DNA of 64,000 nucleotides, taken from NCBI GenBank assembly GCA_012064415.1, contig SSNU01000200.1, positions 62,001 through 126,000 of the forward strand, in the 5' to 3' direction. Positions 50,601-59,660 of this stretch are shown piece by piece (within the stretch, counting starts at the first letter, position 1; every line of letters starts with the position of its first letter). Source of the stretch: Gyrodactylus bullatarudis (lineage: Eukaryota; Platyhelminthes; Monogenea; Gyrodactylidea; Gyrodactylidae). The notes under the pieces were generated by a model. It searched no databases. It had not been told where the DNA came from and worked only from the letters and a program-made list of their open reading frames with translations. The translations under genes and the position numbers were made by a program.

Positions 50601-52518
50601 CGTTTACGTATGTAAAAAGTTTTTATTTGTTTTAGAAGTAATATGAAAAATAATGACATATCTGATTTTTTTCTAGGAAAAACAAATAAACAAACTTGGA
50701 ATAAATCGAAATTTTATGAAAAAATAATAATAAATAAAAAAGTTACATGGTTTCAAGGTGTCGGTGGGGTCAGATTGACCNGGAAAAACAAATAAACAAA
50801 CTTGGAATAAATCGAAATTTTATGAAAAAATAATAATAAATAAAAAAGTTACATGGTTTCAAGGTGTCGGTGGGGTCAGATTGACCCCAATATCCGTATG
50901 AGGGTTAATTGGGTGGGCTGAGATTTGACCTATGTGCATAATAATTAACTGTACCAAAATGACAGAATTTAATATAGCAAGTTAAAAAAATCCTTAAGAA
51001 AGAGCATTAGTGGGAAAAGATTAATGAGTATGATTGAAATACAGAACAAGACTGCTTTCATCAAGAAAATTATCAGAGGTATAAGGCCATTTATAAGTTT
51101 GCCACTTTGCAAAAAAAAACAATTACACCATAAAAGTACAATTTCAATAAAAAGCGATGAAGATTTAGTTTTATAAAATAATTAATAAATAAAAAAACAA
51201 TATATTTTAAGGGCGTGTGAAGACAATTTGAAAGATCAATAGCTGAGAGTCCTAATATTGACCCAAGTTTCAATGGCCAAAAGTTTCACATTTACCATGA
51301 AAATAATAAAAGAAAACGCAATGTTACTCACTATTAACAATTTTTTCATTAATTTTCGGTTTTTCTTCGTCAATTGATAAACCCGAGTTTGATTTTTTTA
51401 TTGAAAATGATTGCCTTGTTTCATCGGAATTGGCATCAGGAAAATCATCAGAATAAAATTGATCAACAGGTGGATCTAGGTTTGAATTTTCAACACTTTC
51501 ACTTATTGTAGTGCTATCAAAGTTTTCTGCTCCGGAGACAACTTCTCCATTTGGATTGTTGTTTTGAAAATCTTCGTTTTCAGGATTCGTTAATTTCGTT
51601 TCTTCCTCAGGTGATTTCTTTTCATTAGCTTCTTCATTAACAGAGAATACTGAAGATATTTTACTCGCATTGCTTTGAGATTCATAAATTTCTATCAACT
51701 CATATTGCTGAGGGCTCTATTTAAATTAAAGTTTATTAATTCAAGTTAATGTTGACTAGAGAAAACAATAGAAACCCAAAAGAGGTTGAAATACTCACTT
51801 TATCTGAAATATTGTTTTTAGAATCTTCTGGGTGCGAGTTATTATCAAAGAAATGTTTGTCTAAATCTGAATGAATAGGCGGGGAGGATAGAGCGCTATT
51901 ATAGCTAGCCATGGTTAAGCAGTTTTCTGTTTCACTGTCAATTTTTTCATCTTGAATAGAACTTGTAGAGCTTTCAGTGCCCCCTAAAGCTCGACGTCTT
52001 GTCTTTACACGAGAGTACAAATCATTAGAGACTAAATCAATTTTGCCATCTCGAACATCATCGAAATATTTTGTTTTAGAAGCAACTATTTCTGATTGTG
52101 GAACATACTCAAATCGACGCTGTTTCGACTTTCTAATTTTTGAACTATCGTTAGAATAATCATTTGAATCATTGTTATCCGTGAAAGATGAGGCTGAAGA
52201 AGATCTTTTCATATTTTTCGTTAAATCTATCTGTATTTTATGAGAATTTTTGAATTTGTTCAAGATATGACGAACATTCTTCAAATTAACTTCAGGTTCC
52301 CAGCTGTCTTCTTTTTCAGAGTATCCTTGCCATCTAATTCTATAAAATGTTTGACCCTTAACAACTTTTTCATCGATAACATCCTCGACAATAAATAAAT
52401 CATTTTTTAACTTTTTACATCCACTTCGAAATTTGGTCAGTTTACGCCGAGGAGTTTGAGGCATTTGTTTTGATTCTTGAATAGCATTTGTAGCCCCACA
52501 GACCTCTGTTATGTCCAT
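44665..52518 (-). CDS. MPP8-like protein: chromodomain plus ankyrin repeats
   Basis: Likely nuclear H3K9-methyl reader. Four exons give 817 residues with consistent phases: 52518-51799, 51716-51332, 48586-48069, 45495-44665. Residues 39-90 are a chromodomain (DLFIVEDVIDEKV, FYRIRWQGYSEKEDSWEPE) with the methyl-lysine aromatic cage F42, W63 and Y66. A long Ser/Asp/Glu/Asn-rich linker follows. Exon 3 encodes ankyrin repeats (LLHVSVCLNRLQSTKMLLNAG; NRTPLAMAIYSGNYNILVLL), continuing into a C-terminal domain in exon 4. Order and length match vertebrate MPHOSPH8 (about 860 residues), a HUSH complex subunit. Orthology is inferred from architecture; HP1/Polycomb proteins lack ankyrins. Intron 2 carries a piggyBac copy, intron 3 a perfect 42-bp hairpin. 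The gene ends under 900 bases from the Argonaute 5' end, on the same strand. Confidence 0.88.
45496..48068 (-). other. Intron 3 of the MPP8-like gene
   Basis: A 2573-base intron with standard ends (GTAAGT...GACAG). It holds a fragment of the 18520-18990 MITE family near 46120-46172 (AAATTCTCATCTTCATGTCAACTAG) and the hairpin at 47830-47934. Nothing else is recognised. Confidence 0.6.
47830..47934. repeat. Perfect 42-bp inverted repeat with 21-nt loop
   Basis: The arm 47830-47871 (ATTGTTACTCGATTCTAGAC, then CCATAAGGAAGGTTGGAGAACA) is exactly the reverse complement of 47893-47934. The loop is 47872-47892. Diverged relatives of the arm occur at about 6350-6385 (TAGACTCATAAGGAAGGTTTGATAACAAG) and about 27838-27870, so it belongs to a repeat family, probably a very short foldback MITE. 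In the MPP8-like pre-mRNA it would form a 42-bp duplex. Confidence 0.9.
48911..50904 (-). mobile_element. Near full-length piggyBac element, inactivated
   Basis: Both ends abut TTAA (48907-48910 and 50905-50908) and start CCCTCA; both termini carry GGGGTC/GACCCC sequence. The minus strand encodes a decayed transposase in order: acidic N-terminus (SDQDLFCRVSK; SDYEGSSDDGSEED), core (HSDFFSLLIDE, WIGICLNFGV, ELEELWGMEYG, MTYSRFREIKRFIRF), a TADYFFTS catalytic segment, AYVGTVRKSRKF, KGGVDVLDQLVENYSCRRKT, and a C-terminal Cys-rich CYNCNSYVCYDHYVTVCQLC. Stops occur near 50210 (TAG), 49378 (TGA) and 49030 (TGA), with a frame jump near 49650. The element sits in intron 2 of the MPP8-like gene. Its length is inflated by a 105-base assembly duplication. 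Confidence 0.88.
50676..50886. other. 105-base duplication across a single N, probable assembly artefact
   Basis: 50676-50780 (GGAAAAACAAATAAACAAAC ... CAGATTGACC) is repeated identically at 50782-50886, separated only by one N at 50781. The usual cause is two overlapping contigs joined without merging. The true sequence probably has one copy. Confidence 0.85.
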
Positions 52519-52859
52519 GAGTAAACTAAAATCATTTCCTTTCCTCTTATAAATTAATTTAAGAGCGAATCTAGGAATGGGAATTTGTCTTGATGATTAT
52601 TATTATTTTATGAATTTAATAAAATGGATGTGAACGAGTACTAATAGTGTAGAATAATGTAAAATAACTAATTAATGGATGTTAAAATTTGAATTGACAC
52701 CAAAAGAAAACTTATGATAACTAAGCAAAAGTATAATTTTGTTTATATAGTTGTTCTTACATTATTTCATTTTTAAAAATTTTCTTAGAATTTTAATTTC
52801 TGAAATTATATGTTGAAAGGACAGAATATGAATAATAATCTTTATTGAATAAATTTTTT

Positions 52860-55063
52860 TTAAAAATCAATTAAGGGTTCACCATCATGATTATTACTTG
52901 GTTTTCCCTCACTCTCCTTGTAATCATCCTGTTTTTCTTCTAATATTGAGGCCACATCATCTTTTTTTATTTCTTCCACAGTGAGTCTAATATCATAATC
53001 TTCCTCTCTCAAAGAGTCTCTTTCAAATGGCTCATTTAAGCTTCTACAAACTGAAGATCTCTAGAAATCTTATTTAATTAAAATTGACATACAGTCCCTG
53101 GTATGCTTGTAAACTTATGAAATAATCAAGTTTAAATTAATTATTTGATCAGCATTGCATGTGTCTCACTCACATATTTATCCAATTGTCTTCGTCTGAT
53201 AAGAGTTAATGGACTATTGATATTTTGAATTTTAACCCTTGTCTTCTTTGATAAATGTTGAATCTTAAAAATATTTTCCTTTGACTACTACTAGATTACC
53301 TTATTTTGAAGTCCAGTCTTTTTCTCTTTGATTTCAGCAGAAGGTTCACTAGAGGATACGACAGCTTCAAAATGGTCGTTTAATATTTTGCCATCTTCGG
53401 CATCATTGAGAGCATTCAACTTGCTTAAAATAAACTACAGAGAAGAATAGAATTTTATCACTCTTACATTCGACATTAAATTTTATCATCAATAAAGTTA
53501 TAATAAAAAACAAAAATCTAATCTAAGTGTGTACACTTTCATGTTATTTCATGTTATTAATGTTGTTTATGACCAAATTTAATTGGCCAGTTTCTTATCT
53601 CTCTTAGCACTTTTTACAGTTAAGAGTTTCTCAGTATGTATGGCCTGCATATTGTATGCATGATGGAAGTTACTGTAAATATGACCAAGTGTAAATTTAG
53701 AAAAGAAAACCTATCTGTAATTATAATTATAATGAATCTAGGATGAAGTAGAATAGTATCAGATTATTGAAAAACATTGGTTACCTTTACGTTAACATGA
53801 ATCAATAACAAACAAAGAGATATTGATTCAGTAAGTGCAGTAACAATTATGTAAATTACCTCCTGAAATAACTGAGATTCGTTCAGTCTTTTGAAAAAGT
53901 TTAGATACTGTTGACCTTTGCAGTTTTCGAATGTTTTATTCGAGAAAATCCAGCCATTCGGCATCTCTTGCATATGATAACGATAAGGTCCAATTAAATC
54001 TGTCATTGCCTTGAGAATTGGCTCCAAGACCAATAGCCTTGATGAATAACAGAATAGGTTTGACTCCTGACTAAGATGGATGTAATTTTTTTTGTGATAT
54101 TTCACAATAGACGATGACTATACAAATTGTATAATACAATGTAATAATTGATTTTTAATTTACAAATTTCATTGGTAATTTCTGCTTGATATGATTGGGA
54201 ATTTCGATTCTATCACTGTCCAAGTCAACCAAGATGACATCTTCACTAAGCAATGGGATTGCTTGAATTAGTTTACTTGAGTTTATACAGGCAATAAAGG
54301 GAGTTGGACATCCGAGATAGTCAATAGTTGAATCTGAAATTACCTGGTGAACAAGATGAACCCAGTTGAGCGGATATATGATCATCAACAAAGCCATCAT
54401 GCAATGAGTCATCTTCTTCAGGCAATTCGAGTGCAATAAGATGCTATATTCACATAAAATAAATTCAATTAACAATCCCCAATTATCCACTTTAACTGAA
54501 CTATAAAATGTTAAAAGGTATCTCTAGAAAAATAGATCTGTCTAATGTTTACCTGGCAAAATGGAATATGAGAATAGTCTGGACATATTATTTCATCAAA
54601 ATAATTACAGCTGTTATTATGCAAATATTCTTCGTTATCTTGAATGCTGACGAAACTGTTTATTTTCTCTTGATCAGTGCCTAGAAATACATTTTTTTTG
54701 AATACACAATCATAAAAGAAGTCAAACAGCGGAAGTTTAGAATGTAAAACTATAAGCTTATCATGCCTCGGGACCCAAAAGCAGAAAATGTATTGAAATC
54801 TAGCATCAATATCCGTTATGAGAAATATGAAGTCTTCCGGAACATTTCTTTGAAAAATAACATTACACGTCTAACTTGAGATATTTTTTTGTAGGTAGAA
54901 TAAAGGTTTCAATCATTTTCAAACACTTTTCATTGATTTTACAGGGAATACTGAATTTTTTATCTTTTTATTCAAGGTAACTTTTCTTACAAAATAACCC
55001 ATTCGAATGTTCATATTCGATGTAGGATTCGAATAAATCTGCCTTTAAACTTGAAATTTTCAT
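52860..55063 (-). CDS. DENN-domain protein, DENND1 (connecdenn)-like
   Basis: DENN proteins are Rab GEFs; DENND1 acts on Rab35 at endosomes. Exons: start 55063-54991 (KADLFESYIEY), a u-DENN exon from 54870 (EDFIFLITDID, like FVLTDID of DENND1), a central DENN exon to 54164 (HSNCLKKMTHCM, YPLNWVHLVHQVIS, IDYLGCPTPFIACINS, EDVILVDLDSDRIEIP), then 54117-53860, 53434-53300 and 53060-52860, all phase 0. The d-DENN part reads NESQLFQE-FILSKLNALND. The acidic tail ends LIDF. Two joins are unresolved. Exon 1 ends in phase 1, and I found no matching acceptor, so a small exon may lie at 54880-54990. The u-DENN exon fits the next exon only with an unusual donor (54609) and acceptor (54495). It shares a 174-bp promoter region with the FBXW9-like gene. 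Confidence 0.8.
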
Positions 55064-55237
55064 ATAATGATGAAATGTAAGCTACTTTAATCTAGTATTC
55101 CACATGGAGTAATATAATAATAGTATAAAATTTAAAAAATTTAATTTTTTGAAATATTTTCATATTTAAAAATTATAATTTTACCCTGGACAAACAAAAA
55201 CACTCTATTTCATTTTTGTTTTGTTAGGATTAGGCTA
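55064..55237. promoter_or_regulatory. Bidirectional promoter region between DENN and F-box/WD40 genes
   Basis: The start codons of the divergent genes are 174 bases apart. The segment is AT-rich, with TTAATTTTTTGAAATA-type sequence and no classical TATA box that I can assign to either side. Compact divergent pairs of housekeeping-type genes commonly share one promoter. Confidence 0.5.
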
Positions 55238-58200
55238 ATGTTTACCTCAATTACAGAATTACCAAATGAACTATTTTACAAAATATGCTATAATCTTTCG
55301 GCTACAGACATATTAAACCTGCGTAAAGTTTGTAAAATCTTCCGTGAACTCATTGATCAAATTTCGTTTCAAAAGAAATTGTTTCACGATATTTATCTGC
55401 CCAATATTAAATTTTTGCCTAGTAAACCTTTTTCATTAATGTATTATTTAGATCAAAAACAAAATTATTTGAAGATTTGTAACAGTATTGAAAATAGAAA
55501 GAAGATTTTTAATGATTCGTCTTGTTATAAATGTTTCAGAGCTTTTGCATCTGTTTGTATTGACTCGATTCATATTCATAAAAAATATCCCAAATTATTC
55601 TTTACTGGGGATCGCAATCGATGTCTTTCTGTCTATAATCTCGAGACAGTTTACAGACAAAACTCAAAGAAGCCTATGATACTCAATTCTTCCTCCCATC
55701 AAGGTTGGGTTTGGTGTTTTTCATCTTATGAAGACTCCCTTATATCAGGCTCTTGGGACAGTTACCTAAATTATTGGTCTGTTGATGCGGAAAGAATTGA
55801 TAAAATTAAATCCTATAAATTGGACACTGCTGTATTGAGCTGTGGTTATTTATCTAATGACATTGCACTTGCTGGAACTTTTCAAAAGTCAATATATCTT
55901 ATTGATTTCCGGGCCCCCAATAACGAAGTCAGAATTGCCAATCGATTCCACAATCAGTCAATTTTGTGTCTCGAAACAGTACCAACATCATCTGAGGTCA
56001 ACTTAGATCAAATATCGTTGGATAAAAATTCTAATTTACTCAATTCCCTAGAAAGTTTTCAATCCGAGTTAACAAATGAAGAATTTTCATCTCTCAATGA
56101 CGTTATTGAGCGTTCCGTTAGTGATATTTCCTTATTTTCAGAAGATGAAGATGTTTTCAGTGACCAATTTTCCCAAGACCTGAAAGGTACATCTCATATC
56201 TAAAAAGTTCAATAATTTACATTTAATTATTCTTTTTTAACTTTTTTTCAGATACAAAAATACAGCCATTAGAAGAAAATGCTGAAGATGTTGTATTCTC
56301 ACATCCTATGCCTGGTCTCACCTTCTTCTCTGGCAGTCGAGATAAAAGCATATGCCAATGGGATCTGAGGAAATTAAACATTCCTGTTGTTAAACACATG
56401 GTAAGAACTTTAGAAATCATTATAATTAAAACTCTTATTTTCTAAAATTCTTAATGTTTTCTAGTTTCGTTTATATCCCAGGTTTGTGTCTCTAGTTTCG
56501 TCGGAACAGCTCTGGGTGGCCGAGCCTCCTGGCTTGATACATCTATTCGATATTCGTAATAAAACTCATCAAAAAGATTGCCTTACAGAAGCATTTCCAC
56601 AAATGAATTTGATCGGAGTAAGTTTTTTAATACTCGTATGTAATCATTGTAAAAACTCAAATTCTGTTTGGTACTAAATTGATCCGTTAAATATATTCTC
56701 AATATATATGTATATCCTGTAATTATGCATAGATAGCTTTATATAATTTATAATAGATTTTTATTAGTCAGTGTAAGATTATTTAGAATAGTTTAAAAAA
56801 TAATTAGGTGAATCTGGTATAAATTGTAGAAGATAAATGCATATCTGCGATAGTTTCATGTTTTTGAAAATTAATAAATCAATCTGGAATCTGGCTCTTA
56901 AGGGGAGGATGTTGAATAACAAATAGAAAATCCACTTCCTTGTCTGAGATTATATTTTGAAGGGGAAGTAGGAGCTCTTCTACTGAAAAGTGATGCAGCT
57001 GTTGCAATTCTTCTCAGCCATAGAGGATACAATAATAAATAGTAGAGGATAATAAATTCATCTAGGAATAATCTTTACAAAAAACTACTGCATTAAGATG
57101 TCTCATCTAAAACTAGATATAAGCAAAATTGCTTCAAATTTTATGAATGTTTCAAAAAGCTCAAATATACTACTGTATAGAGTTAGATCTCTATTGAAGA
57201 ATTTATAAAAACTCAAAATTTTTTTCAGACAGGTGCATTGGAAAATTTCAAGAAAGGTTTTGGAGGCTTGAAAGCGACCCAGGATTGTTTAATTGTGAAC
57301 GGTCTAAATGGCACAGTGAACATGTTTTATCCTGGATTACCTTTACGACCATACAAAAAGTCTACAATACTCTCTGGTCTACAATTTCCCCCAATATCTG
57401 TAAGTTAATAGAGAAAGAAAGAGAAATTGATTTTTAACATGAAATAAAACAGCTGTAATCCTGAATATTAGAGCCTCAAAAATTATTTTTAAAATTTTAA
57501 AACAATATGTTTCGATTCTTTGGTATTATTTTAAGAATTTACATAAATTACTTACCAGTAAATAATAAAAAATATGAAAAGTCAATTAATGTCAAAATAG
57601 AAAATCTTCTAGGCTTAGCAAATTGAAAATGGTCCAAATAATAAATTTGAACGATAATTATCCACAATATTATTATAATAATATTGTGGAACTTCATCAA
57701 AAATATTACTATTATTGGGTTCTGAACTCTTGGGTGAAGGTGACCTGATTATAATTCACTTCTCATTTCTCTTTTTACCTCTTCAAATTGATGCATTCCT
57801 TTCAAATTCCTCCTTCAAATTGATGCATTCCTGAAGAGGCAAAAAGTGAAATGAGAAGAATCCCCTTGCTTCTTGGATGCGAATTACAATTAGCTCAACC
57901 AATGGAAGTGCACAAAAAATTTCGCATTTTGATAGTACAGTATTTATATGTCAACCAGGGTAGAGTCTGAAGAGACCTGGCGAATTATAACATTAATAAT
58001 ATCCCTATAATATACGTCTTGTTTTATCAACTTTCCCCCATGAGTACATAACCCAATAATAATAAATCTCTGCTCCAAAAAGGTGTATTGTGTTCATTGA
58101 TACGATTGAAATACCATGCTATAAGAATTCAAAATAAATTTTGAGACCTTCTAACTTTGAACCCTGATGCCATAATGAAAAAATTTATAGTTTAAAATGG

Positions 58201-58391
58201 TTTTCTGAGCAGAGGAAATAGCTGGTTAATAATATGCCTTTTTGAGGCTCTAATGATTATGTTTATTACTCGAGGCTTGTTCTAAAATTACAATTTTCAC
58301 TCAGGTTGACTCAAATCGTTCAACCACAGTGGTCGGATCAACTGGCGGTGATATTCACATTTGGACTGATGTAAACTCCTTACTAACATAG
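55238..58391 (+). CDS. F-box/WD40 protein, FBXW9-like
   Basis: Probable SCF ubiquitin-ligase substrate receptor. Five exons, all in phase: 55238-56186, 56252-56400, 56465-56617, 57229-57399, 58305-58391; 502 residues. Residues 5-50 form an F-box (ITELPNELFYKICYNLSATD, LRKVCKIFRELI). WD40 blades follow: LFFTGDRNRCLSVYNLE, HQGWVWCFSSYEDSLISGSW, FFSGSRDKSICQWDL, YPRFVSLVSSEQLWVAEPPG-LIHLFDIR, and last GSTGGDIHIWTD. Length and order match FBXW9 (about 460-490 residues) rather than FBXW7-type proteins with long N-termini. The end of exon 1 encodes a Ser/Asp/Glu-rich insert of about 60 residues between blades. An AATAAA lies 72 bases after the stop. Confidence 0.88.
57661..57857. repeat. Palindrome and foldback repeat in intron 4 of the F-box/WD40 gene
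   Basis: 57661-57690 is a perfect 30-base palindrome (TCCACAATATTATTA and its complement). Just downstream, ACTTCTCATTTCTCTTTTTACCTCTTC (57758-57784) is mirrored at 57832-57857, with CAAATTGATGCATTCCT repeated directly between the arms. This is likely a degraded foldback element. Confidence 0.7.
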
Positions 58392-58462
58392 TTCTTTTGT
58401 CTGAAGATGAAAAAATATCTTAATTTTTATAATTGTTTTTAATGTGTTTTGTTTATATTTTC

Positions 58463-58468
58463 AATAAA
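58463..58468 (+). terminator. Polyadenylation signal AATAAA of the F-box/WD40 gene
   Basis: A canonical AATAAA 72 bases beyond the TAG stop at 58389-58391, followed by T-rich sequence. It is the only AATAAA close to the stop. Confidence 0.6.
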
Positions 58469-58624
58469 AATTTATTTTTTAGTCTATAATCTTTTTTTCA
58501 TTAGATACTATCTGTCTTGAGCGGTTTTGAAATTTCATCTGATTCTATTAGATACTAGCGAGAAGTATAATTTTAGTTTAAAATTTCTACAGATGAATGC
58601 TTTATCATAATTTATTCTATTTGA

Positions 58625-58765
58625 ATCAGTAGAAATATTCATTTCTTAGAGGATTTGGAAGACGAGTGAATAATTATTCATTATAATGAATAATAAAGCT
58701 TTTATTTCACCGGTTCTCATCAGACTCTTACACCGGCTTGATATTTATACATACAATAATGAAAA
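58625..58765 (-). repeat. Penelope 3'-end repeat, matches 17107-17240
   Basis: The reverse complement of this block aligns with 17107-17240 over its whole length, from TTTTTCATTATTGTATGTAT to AAATGAATATTTCTACTGATTCAAAT. It lies directly downstream of the decayed PLE coding region at 58860-59660 on the same strand, which ties this repeat to Penelope 3' ends. Confidence 0.75.
58688..58727 (-). ncRNA. Hammerhead-like motif at a Penelope 3' end
   Basis: On the minus strand: GAGT, CTGATGA (58723-58717), G-AACCGG-T, GAAA (58708-58705), stem III ATAAA-AGC-TTTAT, one base, ATTC. The stem I partners GAGT/ATTC pair (with one G-U), and differ from the 17 kb copy (TAGT/ACTC) while three of four pairs survive. 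Stem II is reduced to a closing G-U with a CCGG-containing loop, so an active fold would need dimerisation or another pairing. Confidence 0.4.
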
Positions 58766-58859
58766 ATTAAAAATCCTCTGATTGAACTAATTGGAATTGA
58801 AAGAATATCACAGGGAGGAGGGGTAGGCTTTGACTGAGTTCATTGTCTTTTCTTGAGAA

Positions 58860-59660
58860 AGGGATCCAGTTGTAACTGCCCGCTACTTCTTTTTCTTTTG
58901 ACTCCTCGTTTATTAATTGCGCACTTTTTTGATTCAGTGATAATTACAAGTTGGGTATCAATTTGATTATTAACTTCCGTTGACTTTTCCTGATTTGCAT
59001 TTTCACCTTTAGCTGTAATTGCTACTGGGTATTAAGCGAGTACAATTTCAAGACAAATTGCAGATTGAGAACTATATAATTATCAATTTCAGTTGACTTG
59101 TCTTGAATAGCATGATTGTTCTCATCTGTAGTTGCCGTAGGAACGCTTAACTGAAGCTCAGAGAATTAGGGATTTGTTTCAACTAATTGCTAATTGGATT
59201 CAATTTTAACCGTATTTTGAGTGGAGCTAGCTAAAGGAGAATCGTTTAGAAAATTAGCAATTTTTTTATAATTAAATAATAAATAATACCCAATTGAGTA
59301 GCGAGAATCTTTTGCTCACAAGTTCCTAATTCATGGACTTAATAAAATGTCTTTCAGCCTTGTCTACACCTGAATCACTTGGGTTTGCTTACAACAGTAT
59401 GCTAAAGTTGCTTTTGTCAGCAACATGATTTGTAGCCTGCAGGTGCTCTTGAACAGTAGAACTTTGGTTACCCGAGTTCAAGTGCTCTTTCATTCTCATT
59501 ATCAAAGGTCAGACCAACGTACATAGCTTCACAATCGCACTTAAACTGATAAATTACTCCTTTCCTCTCGAATTTATTTTGCAATAGAAATTTTAGTGAT
59601 AATTCAAAAGAAGTTAAGCGGAAATTTTGCTTCTAGGGGGATGACTTCGATGACAAACCA
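58860..59660 (-). pseudogene. Decayed Penelope-like element, GIY-YIG end and tail
   Basis: On the minus strand near 59590-59530: KFERKGVIYQFKCDCEAMYVG, the start of a GIY-YIG endonuclease as in the copy at 6799 (IYKFQCDCGASYIG). Frameshifted continuations follow (MKEHLNSGNQSS, EHLQATNHVADKSNFSIL, KAERHFIKSMN), the usual C-terminal PLE pattern. A further 300 bases code for a Lys/Glu/Asn-rich tail with two related internal repeats (DKSTEIDN and KSQRKLIIK in broken frames). Several stops show it is dead. RT motifs upstream (59660-60100) are not recognisable. Confidence 0.7.
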
